The notes under the pieces were generated by a model. That model was not told where the DNA came from, made no database searches, and saw nothing but the letters and a program-made list of their open reading frames with translations. From Siphonodentalium dalli (Eukaryota > Mollusca > Scaphopoda > Gadilida > Siphonodentaliidae): 64,000 nt of DNA. The stretch covers positions 75,679,980-75,743,979 of the forward strand of contig CP136063.1 of NCBI GenBank assembly GCA_032622095.1. Direction: 5' to 3'. Of this stretch, positions 11,154 through 21,890 are shown in pieces; positions within the stretch are counted from its first letter, which is position 1, and every line of letters starts with the position of its first letter. Both the position numbers and the translations under genes were made by a program.

Positions 11154-11811
11154 CTCTATATATTACCTTTCAATGGCAGTCGCTCATTAGAACCGTTTCC
11201 GATTCAATAATTTTAATGAATACAAATGCCGCATGCATGCAGAGATTGCTTGGGGTCAGATTGTTTGTGACCGAAGTTGTATATTTTATGACTTAAATTC
11301 ATCTTTCTGGGACATATCATGCTCGTAGAAAGGCATACACGTAGTTCAGTATTTATCGACCAACATGTATTTCGAAACCGGGCAAAATTCAAAAGCGAAT
11401 ATTATTAGGTGCATTTTGGAGTGCAAACCGCCACGTGTCATTTATTCATATTGAAATATGAGACTTGTATCCGCTTTCAAAGAAGATCGTCGCCCACAGA
11501 AGTATCGGGTTCCTTTGGAGGAAGCGAAACCTCAAGTGCAGCATGCTCGTGATAGCCACCCACACACGAGACAAAAGCATGCAATCTGACATTTAAATAT
11601 TTAAATTCCAACCCTCATGATACGACCTATATTGGAACTGGGTGCGGTGAGACACTTCAAATGATATTGGCACCCACACCACCCCCGAGGCTTTCCAGTG
11701 CCACATAATGGTTGTTAAAGTGCGATATCCATTATCATAAGTGGATTTTGTGGGACAAATTCCCAACTTCGTTTTCACCTCCTTAAATTGAGTTAGAATT
11801 GTACATCTAGA
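11154..11811. other. No gene recognised
   Basis: Nothing can be supported here. Confidence 0.4.
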
Positions 11812-11935
11812 ATGTAAGAAACGTGATAAAAATTGTTATAGATTGTAAGAAAAAATTATAAAAATGATAAAATTGTTAAAGAGTGTGAGAAAAAATTATA
11901 AAAATTGTTCAAGAATGTAAGAAGAAATGATAAAA
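11812..11935. repeat. AT-rich degenerate tandem
   Basis: Units of about 40 bp: TGTAAGAAAAAATTATAAAAA, GTGTGAGAAAAAATTATAAAA and similar. The same wording (ATTGTTAAAGAATGTAAGAA) occurs inside the hairpin-bearing TTAA elements, so this may be a derivative of one. Confidence 0.5.
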
Positions 11936-11973
11936 CGTCTGCTTATCAATCGAACAGCGAAGATACATTTAGC

Positions 11974-12760
11974 TTATGGGATGCCAAATTCAAATTTAAT
12001 AGCTAATTATGCTAAAGAATAATTGCCTCACTCACAACTTCATTACGATTAAGCGTAATGCCATTACGCTTAAGCATAATAGGTGTTCATAGCCTTACTA
12101 CCTCACATATAATGGTATCATCTAAGGTATGTCAATATTTACTAGCATTAGTAATTGGCTGCACCCATTTCAGCTTCAGTGGAGTTTTGAGATATGGAAT
12201 TTGAATTACGCTTTACGTAATGGCATTACACTTAAGAGTAATAGCGTAATTCAGATTTCCATTACGCTGAAGTCTGGAAATCTGAATTACGCTTAATGAA
12301 GCCTTAATCATAATGGCATTACGCTTAACCCTTTACCCAACAGAACGGCCCTGTGCCAATGCATTCTCTTATATATGCGAGTCGACCATAGGTCGCCTCG
12401 CATATATAAGAGAATGCATTGGCTTAACACATTAAGAATTATAAAATTGTTAAAGAATGTAAGAAAAAATGGTAAAAAGTGTTAAAAAAAGAGTGGGTAA
12501 TGCATTCTCTTATATATGCGAGGCGACCAATGGTCGACTCGCATATATAAGAGAATGCATTGGCACAGGGCATAAATGTAACCATCGCAATGTGGTCAAT
12601 GAGCCGGTTCCAATGATATCCATATTTGTATGGTTTTATTGAGACAGACCCAAGATAATTTAGGCTGTTGCGGCTTTATTTGGCCGTTTTTGGCCGGTTT
12701 GTTGGGTAAAGGGTTAAGCGTAATGGCTATCAAATGTGAATATGGCCTCCCATAGTAGCT
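11974..12760. mobile_element. Palindrome-array element Q, split by a T3 insertion
   Basis: Ends are inverted: left GCTTATGGGATGCCAAATTC, right GTGAATATGGCCTCCCATAGTAGC. The body (12040-12330) repeats the 20-bp palindrome CATTACGCTTAAGCGTAATG in several degraded copies. The same kind of ends frame element R at 52817-53317. A T3 element interrupts it at 12325-12717, exactly at the TTAA centre of one palindrome. Confidence 0.7.
12325..12717 (+). mobile_element. TTAA element family T3, copy 1 (double hairpin)
   Basis: The ends are TTAA-CCCTTTACCCAACA...TGTTGGGTAAAGGG-TTAA, a textbook piggyBac-style terminus. Inside are two 67-bp near-perfect hairpins at 12356-12422 and 12497-12563. Each has arms CCAATGCATTCTCTTATATA, and they are reverse complements of each other. 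The subterminal right part contains GCCGGTTCCAATGATATCC and GGCCGTTTTTGGCCGGTTTG. No transposase. Other copies: 30141, 33725 and 49683. Confidence 0.9.
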
Positions 12761-13255
12761 TGTTCGCATGAACCTTGTCTGTACATATGTGCATTATTTC
12801 AGAGCTTACCTCTTCCTTTGCGAACTATGCTTTGTGAATATATAAAATATATGGGAGTGGTTCATTACATAGGTCGATAAATACGTCATATACTAATGTG
12901 GGATGCATATACCACAGCAAGACACATTCAAGTCAAAGTCATGTGTCGATGATTGCTCAGCATGAATGATAAATAAAGAGCGTTTCTTGTTAGTCTATTC
13001 CTGATATGGCAAAAATAAAGAGCGTTTATCTAATTTTGTGAACAAATTTAAAACAGCTCGAAATAATTACTGTGACATTTTATGACACAAGTATACACAT
13101 ATATTCCATACTAGTTTAGAATTACATTCAGACATGGATGTGTGTACAGGGGATCGTATCTACATGAAAGTTATGAAACTTGTTGGAGCCCTCTCCCCTG
13201 GAAGCAGCTGCTAGTGATTATAAAGATGGTGTTGTTACGGGAATCTATATTAAAT
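12761..13255. other. Unassigned; contains a T1 fragment
   Basis: At 12968-13040 two ATAAAGAGCGTTT boxes with CCTGATATGGC between them match the middle of T1 elements. The rest shows nothing. Confidence 0.5.
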
Positions 13256-13370
13256 TTAAGTGATGTGAAGCACGCCGGTAGGATGATCAAATAGAAATTG
13301 AGAATAATCTTGCTCAAAGTAGTTATTTTTTATAAGAATATTAATCCAAATTGACAAAACACACCATTAT
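13256..13370 (+). mobile_element. Repeat T7, copy 1 (starts at TTAA)
   Basis: TTAAGTGATGTGAAGCACGCCGG, then GAGAATAATCTTGCTCAAAG and CCAAATTGACAAAACAC. Copies start at TTAA at 16164 and 28927, and a diverged start occurs at 35262. The right end was not located. Confidence 0.65.
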
Positions 13371-13674
13371 TCTGATATTCTCGATGGCAACTTTTTTTGT
13401 GTTCATGTTATTTCCAAATGGGTTTTTCTCAAAATCTGCCAGGAATTTCTGTGTGAAATTTGGTACGAGCAATTATTGTGTCACACTATTTAAGAACCAT
13501 CGAAACGGGCCTGGACTCCAGAGAGTAAATACTTCCGTTAACCCTTGTAAATATGTTCATTGATGTTTCTTATATGTATTTGCATTGCTTGTGTTATGTA
13601 TTTATATACTTATATCTTCATTATATATGGAGGATAAATAAAGATATATATATCTCAAGATCACGAGAGGAGAC
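13371..13674. other. No gene recognised
   Basis: It may include the remainder of the T7 copy. Confidence 0.3.
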
Positions 13675-14175
13675 TTAAAGGTACGGTTGGCCTTGGCGGT
13701 GGGTATCCTGTGAAAATATTTCCACCCGTTAAAAACCGCCGCAAACAGGAGGAACAACAAAATGTAGACATACTTTGTCCGTATACAAATAAGAAATATC
13801 GCATAAACAGTATGTTATTGTCATATGTTTGACCATTGTTATGTAAACAAAAGGTTAAAAAGTTACTTTTCTGGTGTTTGTTTATATTATGATGGTAAAC
13901 ATAAAGAGCGTTCTTTGTTGGTGAATTCCTGATATGGAACGAATAAAGCGCGTTTATGCCAATTGTGTGTGATTAGCCAGCAGCATTGTGCTGTCTTCTG
14001 TAACACAATCAGGCTCTTGCTTATGTAAAATATAGTAAATCTTTATGATAACATGCTGTTTACGCGATGGTCATGGTATATATGAACGAAACTGTATGCG
14101 TTTTAATGTTTTTCTGTTTGCGGTGATTGGAACAAATATGAATATTTTCGACAACTAAGGCCTCACGTGCCTTTA
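13675..14175 (+). mobile_element. TTAA element family T1, copy 2
   Basis: Full-length, TTAA at both ends. TIRs AGGTACGGTTGGCC and GGCCTCACGTGCCT. The same internal order as the copy at 4775. Confidence 0.9.
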
Positions 14176-15703
14176 ATTATTCTTGATTCATGATATTTAA
14201 TTATTATTTTCATTTATAAAAAGGCAACTACCCAAAGTATTCTTCTATTTTTGAGAATTTTCATGTCATTCCTGTCGATCAATGAACAATTGGGCTGAGA
14301 TGATGAATGGATCATGGGTTCATAACCAGGTTAAAGACATCCCAAAACGTAACATAATTGCAATTTCTTCCAATGTGGCCGAAAATAATGAGGTTTTTTT
14401 CACTATAATATTGCAAAATGACATGACACAAATCAGCATTTTTATCATAACACATGGACCATTTTGGCGCATAAAACGTTGTGCCAGCTTAAATGGATCT
14501 ATAAAACAATATTTTGAAAAAATGTTGTTTTCAATTTTACACTTTGTTCCGTTCATCATATCTGGAAAATTATTGCGTATTTTTACAATATTAGTTTACC
14601 TTGAGCTAATATGATATTCCGATATGTTGAGAGTGACCTTGAATCTTCATTAAAATGTTTGTTGTGTCATAAATTCACCATCTAAAATGTGGTGGTATCT
14701 ACTAGGTTTTGCCAAACCACGAGCACACTCGAAAAATAGGGAACTTATTTTTTTAGTTCACAGCTACTAACGTCTGGGAATATATAACCACTATCCATTT
14801 ACATATATACGTACTTTATGGGTAAAACTAACCTTATTACATCACCGATTTAAAAGACAATTTCCCAGAAAAGAGTTATTAGAAGCACTGATAAAAAAAA
14901 CTAGAAATTTATCCAGAAATGGATGACTCTAAAGTGTTAAATAATAGAATTTCTGAGTAATTTTGGGTTTTGCACAAGGATAAACACCCGATTATGCATA
15001 CAATTGGCAACCTAAGATACTGCATATAAAAATAAAAACCATTTCAGAAAGAATTAAACATCTATTTCTTTAGAGAGTATGGATTTCCGATGTTTCTCAA
15101 ATCTATTTTTAGTGCCGCATGCGATTTCCTCATTGCAGTGAATAATTATTCTCAATTAAAGCGATAAAAACACAATTAAACGCACAATACACAGCGAAAA
15201 TATTCTACAACCTCTATAATTCATGCAGGTATAGATCGGTACACGATAGTTAATCCAAATTTATTGTTATGGCCGTTGTATTGTTGTGTCAATTTCTGAA
15301 AACAAAAACATGTCGAAACCTCGTTTCGGGTTTAGTCCGATGGATGACTGTGAAGTCTTCAACATATTTAAAAATAATATTTGACGGCTAATTATACTAT
15401 ATTTATAAGAAATTAGAATATATTGCATACTATTTCTTCTTTGTGCTGTTTTTCAACTTTTAAAGAAAGTTTCAGTTAGAAAATCTCTATTCATAAAGTA
15501 AGATTATATACAAGCCCATTTTTACCAAATGCTCCAGTATCACAGTCTATGTTCCTGTGGATGCACTTGATATCTTAGGAAATCTATGAACCGAAGCGTA
15601 CGCATGATATTTTATGATCAAATATACCCTAAAGGTCACATTATCGAACGAGATCCTTACAATATAAGAGCAAAATAGACGAGATCTAACATCAGCTAAT
15701 TTC
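14176..15703. other. No gene recognised
   Basis: The stretch is AT-rich. An open frame at 14282-14614 has no recognisable domain and unremarkable composition. Confidence 0.4.
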
Positions 15704-15798
15704 ATTACCAACCTGGCTTCCCATTACCAACCTGGCTTCCCATTATCAACCTGGCTTCCCATTACCAACCTGGCTTCCCATTACCAACCTGGCTTCCC
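15704..15798 (+). repeat. 19-bp minisatellite, five units
   Basis: ATTACCAACCTGGCTTCCC in five head-to-tail copies with one C-to-T change in unit 3. Such low divergence suggests recent expansion. Confidence 0.95.
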
Positions 15799-15971
15799 AT
15801 ACCAGAATATAGTTTAAAAAAAGCAAATGGCTACATACTGGTGTTTAAACAATGGAGTGTGCCTTGCATTCGATGGATTTATGGCTTAAACATGAGTTAT
15901 TTTGAAAAATGATGGTCCCTCTCCTCATCCTGAAAAGCTAGCCTATAGGATGTCAACATAATTTGTTTGCT

Positions 15972-16082
15972 TCACCATCGCCATCGTCATCGTCATCATC
16001 ATCTTCTTCATCATCGTCACCGTCATCGCCACCACCATTGTCATAATCATCATCATCATCATCATTATTATCTTCATCATTA
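15972..16082. repeat. Interrupted ATC/ACC trinucleotide microsatellite
   Basis: CATCGTCATCATCATC-type repeats with CGC and TTC interruptions. Confidence 0.9.
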
Positions 16083-16163
16083 GCACAAAACTACGAAATC
16101 TATGTTTGGCACAACTTTTCCCGTGGACCGGGGTCTGGGAGAAGAAGAATGAAATTTGGCATA

Positions 16164-16275
16164 TTAAAGTGGTGTGAAACACTCCGGTGTGGTGATCAAA
16201 TATAAATGGAGAATAATCTTGTTCAAAGTAGTTATTTTTACAAATATTATATCCAATTGACAACAAACGGACCGA
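16164..16275 (+). mobile_element. Repeat T7, copy 2
   Basis: TTAAAGTGGTGTGAAACACTCCGG, then GAGAATAATCTTGTTCAAAG. About 85-90 percent alike by eye to the copies at 13256 and 28927. Confidence 0.65.
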
Positions 16276-16332
16276 GCAAGTCCATAATATGTCTTTAAAT
16301 GTGATAGGCAAATAACTAAAGCATATCGTGGT

Positions 16333-16886
16333 CAGGTTCCGCGCTGGACCGAATTTACTTTTGTCAAATAATTTGCCAAATGAAAATATATTTTGCCAAA
16401 TTATATTAATTAGAATTTGCCAAATGCTATCCCTGATAGTATCATCTTCTACAACATTAATTATTACGACTTTTGATATCGATAGGAAAGCAGTTAGTTC
16501 ATAATTAATTATACTCACATCTCTATTGTGGTTTATCATATAACAATAAGCCAATCACAGAACAATACAATGGTAGAAGGGTTGCTTCATCAGAAGTGCA
16601 CATCACAGGAGGATTAGTAATCAATCCAACCATCAGTACTAATGCTATGAGATTAACTGCATCTTACTAGAGGTGTTAATTTTCCCTAAACCTTATAAAA
16701 ACCACTAATATAATTATGTTGTAAGAGTTTCCTTAAATGAACGATAATGATTGACCAATATTTTTTCAAATTGTTTGAGGATTTGGAAAGTAACTTGCCA
16801 AGACTTTTGCCAAATGAAAATATTTTTTGCCAAATGTGAATTATTTTTGCCAATGGGAAATTTGGCAAGTGGCAGCGCGAATCCTG
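16333..16886. mobile_element. hAT-like MITE with perfect 8-bp duplication
   Basis: The flanks are identical: ATCGTGGT at 16325-16332 and at 16887-16894. TIRs are CAGGTTCCGCGCTG and CAGCGCGAATCCTG. Both sub-terminal regions carry TTTGCCAAATGAAAATAT motifs in inverted orientation (16370-16400 and 16800-16850). An 8-bp duplication with a CAGG terminus is the hAT superfamily signature. No transposase. Confidence 0.9.
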
Positions 16887-16894
16887 ATCGTGGT

Positions 16895-17431
16895 GAAATG
16901 ACGACACCGACGGACAGTCGCAGACGTTGTAAAGAAGTGTCATTATTTCCTATTTGATTACATAATATGGTATTCAAATTTGAAAGCATCGACAGAGCGT
17001 GCAGCGTCCCTGAAGTCATACGTCATAACGACAATAACAGATTAGAGACTTTGCATTTTCCCGCTCCCAGATTTCTCACGTTCCCATTATAGCTAGAGTC
17101 CCAAGAGTACTATTGTAATCACATTTATTCAACAAGTAATAGATCGCGCCCCAGGCCCCGTCCCAATCCTTAGTCATAGATAGATTGGTGTTTTAAATTA
17201 TGCAGAAAGTCACTTATATCGTAGAGACGCAAAAATGATACCACATGTTCCATGAGCCGATATATTGTGATGTACTTTTAGTAGAAACACTGAGTTCACA
17301 TGGATGGCTAGCACCGATAACACAAGACTCCTGTACAAAAATGTAATAAGTTTATCGACTAATTTGTATTTTTACGGGCTCATTCTAAAAATGTTTTCAA
17401 TATTTCAAACAATCGAGTCACAACAAATACG
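16895..17431. other. No gene recognised
   Basis: Nothing is supported. Confidence 0.4.
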
Positions 17432-17469
17432 ACAACAACAACAACAACAAAAACAACAACAACAACAAC
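17432..17469. repeat. (ACA)n microsatellite
   Basis: CAA/ACA run with one AAA interruption. Confidence 0.9.
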
Positions 17470-17520
17470 GTAAACACCACTTCCCGGTTTGCTCAATGAA
17501 AGTGTCGCCCGTCGCACTCT

Positions 17521-17594
17521 ATTTGTTGGCGGAACGCGATACCTCTAGTGCGGGACTGTGTCCCACACGAGAGGTATCGCTCCGCCAACAAATC
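17521..17594. repeat. 74-bp hairpin
   Basis: ATTTGTTGGCGGAACGCGAT and on through ACCTCT is mirrored by GAGGTATCGCTCCGCCAACA. The central loop is about 25 nt (AGTGCGGGACTGTGTCCCACACGA), itself pairing GGGAC/GTCCC. It would give a stable hairpin in RNA or DNA. Confidence 0.8.
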
Positions 17595-17662
17595 TTGTGC
17601 GATAATTTCGTAAAAATCCAGACACTCATGTGGCTCTATCTATATCTCTTCCGTATGTCCTA

Positions 17663-18045
17663 CATGGGTCATGACTCTTGACCAGGGTGGAATCAGCACC
17701 GGGAATAATGATCAATTGATCAATTTGCATCTTGTTTTATCATTTGCCATTTAAACTCGGACCACTGAGTGACGACTGACGTAATACTGACAGTCCACAT
17801 TCCACAGTTGCGAAAACTTCTTTAAAAAAAATATAGCTTTTCCGACTATAAAATTACGGTTATATAAATAAATATTTATGTATATAAATTATCACTACTG
17901 TGTTCAGACCTAGTTTAACTAAAAAGGAAGATTTGTTTCAGTCTCAGTGGTCCGAAGTTAAACTGCAAATGGTAAAACAAGATGCAAATTTATCAATTGT
18001 TGTTATATTGCTGGTGATTCCACCGTGATCAAGAGTGATGACTTA
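17663..18045. mobile_element. Inverted-repeat element with arms of about 110 bp
   Basis: Left arm 17663-17772 (GTCATGACTCTTGACCAGGG ... CGGACCACTGAG) matches the reverse complement of 17938-18045. The arms include AATTTGCATCTTGTTTTA. The unique spacer is about 165 bp. No TSD could be fixed. Confidence 0.75.
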
Positions 18046-18699
18046 TGCAGAAGAGGTGGAAGAGATAACAACAAAACATACCTTGTTAACATTAGGCCTG
18101 ACCAAACTTGAAAGTGTATTCCAGTAGTTTGGCGCTCGACACATGTGGGGTGTTTGACAGATTCAAAAGTGACATTTTAAAGGTGTTACACCAACACCTT
18201 TACGTGTTTAACCAACACATTCAAGTGTGTTCCAGACACTTAATTATGAAAAGTGTCCTAATTCATTTTCCAACGTCTATATATAGTGTTAAATTTGCCT
18301 GGGTGCTGTTCGTACTATAACTGTACACAATCTTGGAAAGTGTTATATAACATTTAAGTTTTAAGAGTACACACCACATGGCATACATCCTATAGTGTGG
18401 GCATACATTAAGTAGAACTGGACAGTGATAATTCTTGTTCACATCAATAAGTTCGTATTAACACTTCTATTGAAGTCTTCCTCATTTCATCGAGATCTGG
18501 TAGTCAACCTATATATGGCTGAGATATCCGCTTGAGCGGACGAGAAAACAAAAAACATTTCATTACCATATGAACACAGAAATATGTCTTCAAGGTAAAT
18601 ATTGTTAGGCCAATTCATTGAAACAGGGTTGTCGCAAAAAAAAAATTCATGAAGCTCCAGACACTTCTATCAAAACCCATTATAATGTGTATTGTCTAA
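18046..18699. other. No gene; short motif clusters
   Basis: AAGTGT-type motifs and a small palindrome AAAGGTGTTACACCAACACC lie at 18180-18260. A block AGTGTGGGCATACATTAAG near 18397 recurs at about 43506. Confidence 0.4.
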
Positions 18700-18835
18700 T
18701 AGCGTAAAACGCGAGAAATTTGAACTCATATATCTGTTCCTTATTCCTATTACTCCAAATAGTCATTCTGTTCCACGGAAGTTGTTCCTGTTTCTCGTTC
18801 CGTTCCTGTTACTCCGAATAGTTAATCCCAGAATA
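18700..18835 (+). repeat. Repeat S, third copy
   Basis: Shares AGCGTAAAACGCGAGAAAT and the GTTCCTGTTACTC tail with 6464-6790. Confidence 0.65.
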
Positions 18836-18939
18836 AACCTGTTTGTAACACGTTCCACTCCCCAAGTCCATATAGCTCCAGTGGAACCGCCATTTTTAAG
18901 CACTAACTTACGACCGGACAAAAATACGAACAAAAACTA

Positions 18940-19690
18940 GCTGATGTGCCCAACTTCGTCCGAGCTATTTAGAGAATCGGTCCAGAAACATGCCTATATA
19001 AGCGTATATGAGCGAGGTCAAGGTCAAGGGCACGGTTCCACGTGAAATTGGACCCAACCATATTGTTCCCGTGATCAAAGTAGGTCTACATACCAAATTT
19101 GAGTCGGATCGGTCGAGCAGTTTTCGAGTCTATAACACACATTCATACACACACATGTATACAGACAGAAGTTCCAAAATATATAGAAGACTAGCTGCAT
19201 GATGTGCCCGACTTCGTCCGGGCTATTTAGGGATTTCTTTGTGATCGCCTCCGTCTGGGCAGAATATACAGCGTCGGTCCAGAAATATATATGAGCGTAT
19301 ATGAGCGGCGAGCTCAATGTCAAGGACACGGTCGCGCGTGAAATGGGATCCGCCCATATTGTTCCCGGGATCAAAGTAGGCAGTTTTCGAGTTTATAACA
19401 CACAAGTATACATACATACACACGTACATACATACATTCATACATACACACATACACACATACATGTACATACAAAATATATAGGCCTACATACCGAAAC
19501 ATACAGAAACATGCCTATATGAGCGTATATGAGCCAGGCCAAGGTCAAGGACACGGTCGCACGTGAAATTGGACCCGCCCATATTGTTCCCGGCCTACTT
19601 ACCAAATTTGAGTTGGATCGGCCAAGCAGTTTTCGAGTCTATAACACACGCATACATACATACACACACATATACAGACAACGACAAAGA
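18940..19690 (+). repeat. Three tandem O1 repeats with CATA-rich tails
   Basis: GATGTGCCCAACTTCGTCCG starts copy one (18940) and GATGTGCCCGACTTCGTCCG starts copy two (19201). Copy three (about 19497) lacks the head. Each has GCCTATATGAGCG, GGTCAAGGTCAAGG, CCATATTGTTCCCG and GCAGTTTTCGAGTCTATAAC, then a CATACATACACA microsatellite tail. Head-to-tail stacking suggests insertion of one copy into the tail of another. Confidence 0.8.
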
Positions 19691-19737
19691 GTCATTTACG
19701 CACGGCGTGTCGTGCATATCGCGTGATACACGCCTTG

Positions 19738-19914
19738 TACAGTAATGCCCTAATTAATCGACTCCTTTAACCACAGCAGAATTATGGGTAACTTTTCAGG
19801 ATTTAGTCGGAAATATGGCTTGTTGCCATTCATCGGAAAGCTCTCGTAAATCCTGAAAAGTTACCCTTAGTTCTGATGTGGTTAAAGGAGTCGATCAATT
19901 AGGGCATTACTGTA
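19738..19914. mobile_element. mariner-like MITE F, copy 1
   Basis: TA-CAGTAATGCCCTAATTAATCGACTCC at the left is repeated inverted at the right, ending GGGCATTACTG-TA. The arms are about 68 bp with a short core (ATGGCTTGTTGCCATTCATC). TA flanks and a CAGT terminus fit Tc1/mariner. The second copy, at 31153, keeps a longer core. Confidence 0.75.
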
Positions 19915-21063
19915 TAATGCCCCCATATAACACGTGACTTGGTCGTCTCGTTATTACCGTAATTATGGTCTAAAATAAGAACTTCGTGATATGTGTCCAC
20001 GCATAGTTAGGAATGGAGACTGGTTTCTGTCATATAATATGTATATCAGAACAGCTGTATAGGTGCGAGTAAACTGTTTGGTGGAAAGGTGACATACGTC
20101 ATTCGAGTCGTATTTCCAAATTATTCCTAATGGTAATTGATTGTTAGTAAAGGCAAGCGTGGTTAACATCCAAAATTATCGAGTCCACACCTCGTTTTAA
20201 TAATGTTGTGATAATGTGTAATTTACGCCTAATAAACTTGGGTCGTGACTGTAGAGCATGTAATGAATTCCTACTGTGGCTACTCCAGTACAGATGCATC
20301 ATATTTAACCATATAAAAAGCTGGGAACTATTTGAAGTTGATTGTACTTAAAAAAACAATAACACAGGTACTATATTTCTTAGTTAGGACATGTTCCTCA
20401 ATAATGTATTTCACAAAAGGTGGAGAGGCCAGAACCATGATTTGGGCACCCTTTATGACCACCCGGTGGAAATGTTATATTCATAGCTAATGCAAAGCAA
20501 AATCGGCTCATTTAAGTCGCCGAAATCATGTGCATTCGTGTGTAAGTTTATGTTCACAGGGTTCGTATCGTCCGATGAGGGAATAACATTAATATTGCTG
20601 TCATTTAAGTTTATTGAAGATGTCCACCCGTATCACATGCATGTTTGATTCGACGGTTTCTTTTCGGCCGAGGTCGACGCAGAACTCTCAGACACATGAT
20701 GTACACATTACCTGGCTGAATATCACCAGATACATATGACAATGTTACATTTTCTTCGGGCGGTTTTTTGTATTGAGACCGAATTTGCTCAAGAATATTA
20801 CTTGTGTTTCCTGACCAATTTATTGGCGAGGATTGACCGACAGGACGACCCTAATAGCATCATAGCACATTAGCAGGACCGCTTGGCCAGGTGTGTATAG
20901 CAGTAGACATTATCTCTCGCTGTCTGTGTTACCAAGCCTAGTCAACTGATCCTGCTATAGTTTGTGGGGCTGTTGATTTAGCTTTAATTTGACCACGCCA
21001 ACTAGAGACATATAACCCACATGGACTTATTCTTGCGACACTGCCACTTGCCAACGACGAATA
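19915..21063. other. Mostly unassigned; V repeat at 20392-20545
   Basis: The V copy has CTCAATAATGTATTTCAC and CGAAATCATGTGCATT. An open minus-strand frame of about 70 codons (20611-20822) includes a donor-like CCAG|GTAATG. I do not recognise it and see no matching acceptor. Confidence 0.4.
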
Positions 21064-21213
21064 TTAACACTTTCATGACGGGTACAGCGCTGGTGCACCA
21101 TTATAGATCATGTGCCAGCCCAATACATTATCTTATATATGTGTGAGGCTCCCTACCAGTGGAACATGCTCTTTGGTGTTGCACCAGCACTGCTCCCACC
21201 ACGAAAGGGTTAA
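21064..21213 (+). mobile_element. Short TTAA element T8
   Basis: Outer ends are TTAACACTTTCATGACGGGT and CACCACGAAAGGG-TTAA. Inner arms are AGCGCTGGTGCACCA and TGGTGTTGCACCAGCACTGC. It contains a fragment of the T3 hairpin arm (TCTTATATATGTGTGAGGC). Confidence 0.65.
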
Positions 21214-21546
21214 AGATGTCCTCTTAGATTTAATAACATAAATTACTATTTCTTCGGCATCGGCAGCTGGCATCAGGGGGGGGGGGACAATATTTTATTT
21301 GAGTTGAGGAACTCGCAGACTTATTAAGTTTCGATTTTTAACATCTATTTACGTTCTTCATTTGGAATTCTATATTTGGTGATGCCTGGTTAGAATTGGA
21401 TTTCCACAGCACGTGTCATCATAAAAGGTAAATCATCATCTTCATTCGATTGTTATCCGCATGGTATAATAACTTGGCTATTTTCATGAAAAGAACATAA
21501 TTACTGCTAATTGCTCAGAAGATTGTTTCTGACGATAATTATCGTC
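21214..21546. other. No gene recognised
   Basis: It includes a G run at about 21278-21287. Confidence 0.4.
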
Positions 21547-21890
21547 GCATGTCCGTATTTCCGCGCATGTCCGTATATATATATTTCCGCGCATGTCCGT
21601 ATATATATATTTCCGCGCATGTCCGTCTATATATATTTCTGCGCATGTCCGTATATATTTCCGCGCATGTCCGTATATATATTTCCGCGCATGTACGTAT
21701 ATATTTCCGCGCATGTCCGTATATATTTCCGCGCATGTCCGTATATATTTCCGCGCATGTCCGTATATATATTTCCGAGCATGTCCGTATATATTTCCGC
21801 GCATGTCCGTATATATTTCCGCGCATGTCCGTATATATTTCCGCGCATGTCCGCATATATTTCCGCGCATGTCCGGGCATCTTTTGGGCA
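21547..21890 (+). repeat. Minisatellite, 15 units of GCATGTCCG(TA)nTTTCCGC
   Basis: Units start at 21547, 21565, 21591, 21617, 21643, 21665, 21689, 21711, 21733, 21755, 21779, 21801, 21823, 21845 and 21867. Unit lengths are 18, 26, 26, 26, 22, 24, 22, 22, 22, 24, 22, 22, 22, 22, changing by 2 bp because of TA steps within the unit. The repeat has no stop codon in most frames, so long spurious open frames run on both strands. Confidence 0.95.

Noticed and set aside
14282-14614. 110-codon open frame as a gene
   Set aside because: No domain, no promoter or splice context, and an equally long frame on the opposite strand.
15943-16554. 203-codon minus-strand open frame
   Set aside because: Its C-terminal Met/Thr run is the ATC microsatellite and the rest crosses T7 and the hAT MITE.
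20611-20822. Minus-strand exon with donor CCAG|GTAATG
   Set aside because: No pyrimidine tract or convincing acceptor, and the peptide is not recognisable; kept only as a remark.
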